This document shows, one piece after another, positions 63,804 through 64,000 of a stretch of DNA of 64,000 bases; position 1 is the first letter of the stretch, and each line of letters starts with the position of its first letter. Source of the DNA: Anaerolineae bacterium (GTDB lineage Bacteria; Chloroflexota; Anaerolineae; Aggregatilineales; Aggregatilineaceae). The stretch spans positions 17,641 through 81,640 of the forward strand of contig JAFGNU010000061.1 in assembly GCA_016926875.1 (NCBI GenBank), in the 5' to 3' direction. Under the pieces are notes generated by a model that worked only from the letters and a program-made list of their open reading frames with translations, was not told where the DNA came from and did no database searches. The translations under genes were made by a program, and so were the position numbers.

Positions 63804-64000
63804 ATGAGTTGTTATCACACTGATCAAGCACTCGAAACCGCTTACAGACTCGCGCAAGAACGTTATGCCGCACTAGGGGTTGATACCGATGCCGCTCTCG
63901 GTACCTTGAAAACGATTTCGGTAAGCCTAAATTGTTGGCAAGGCGATGATGTTGGCGGTTTTGAAGACCCAGATCGCGGCTTAAGTGGCGGAATCGTGGC
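63804..64000 (+). CDS. rhaA: L-rhamnose isomerase, cut by right edge
   Basis: The first 65 codons are visible. The translation starts [20 protein letters not shown], then [20 protein letters not shown], and ends in the strongly conserved block [23 protein letters not shown], matching the N-terminus of RhaA. Upstream GAGG gives a plausible ribosome-binding site. It isomerises L-rhamnose to L-rhamnulose, the substrate of the rhaB product at 55844. Confidence 0.9.
   Translation, partial: MSCYHTDQALETAYRLAQERYAALGVDTDAALGTLKTISVSLNCWQGDDVGGFEDPDRGLSGGIV

Overview
The window looks like a piece of a Chloroflexota chromosome, probably Anaerolineae-like. The grounds are moderate GC content, a LysW amino-group-carrier lysine module, a DUF6391 protein, a VanW-repeat protein, a CrtY-type lycopene cyclase and a single-chain pyruvate:ferredoxin oxidoreductase. 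There is no rRNA or other phylogenetic marker, so this assignment is an inference. No CRISPR array, prophage or intact insertion sequence was seen. There are relics of a tRNA gene and of a transposase.

Layout. 1-2105 (minus): lysW-lysX-lysY, preceded by a promoter and two consecutive leader-peptide attenuators. 2193-13356: plant-polysaccharide utilisation, with two GH3 enzymes, a GH67 alpha-glucuronidase and a LacI regulator with a 16-bp palindromic operator, then a GNAT gene and a toroid-fold protein. 13900-18140: an IclR regulator followed by a family-5 ABC importer that lacks ATPase genes. 18369-21411: a GAF-GAF-PAS histidine kinase and a divergent receiver protein. 21573-25157: nifJ. 25504-31774: mainly plus-strand housekeeping genes (HAD, sortase, DUF6391, holA, GlsB-like, STAS, MBL-fold, kbl). 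31884-40951 (minus): an AmmeMemoRadiSam radical SAM enzyme, the recN / B-box membrane protein / nadK group, radA and a VanW-domain protein. 41334-50180: arginine biosynthesis, with an Arg-rich leader attenuator before argC-argB-argD-GNAT-argJ, convergent with argG-argH. 50376-55694: signalling genes, including a PP2C phosphatase with a degenerate secretion-ATPase-like N-terminus and a NarX/NarL-like pair. 55844-64000: rhaB, the carotenoid operon crtB-crtY-crtI, two secreted proteins, and the start of rhaA running off the right edge.

The most striking signal is a shared attenuator design found three times, twice before lysW and once before argC. Each has a 17-23 codon leader ORF packed with Lys or Arg codons. 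At or near the leader's end lies an 8-9 nt segment that is perfectly complementary to the loop (plus stem edge) of the intrinsic terminator that follows. The two lysine attenuators are in series. Lysine is apparently made through LysW and arginine through the N-acetyl route, so the two amino acids have separate pathways but share one control logic.
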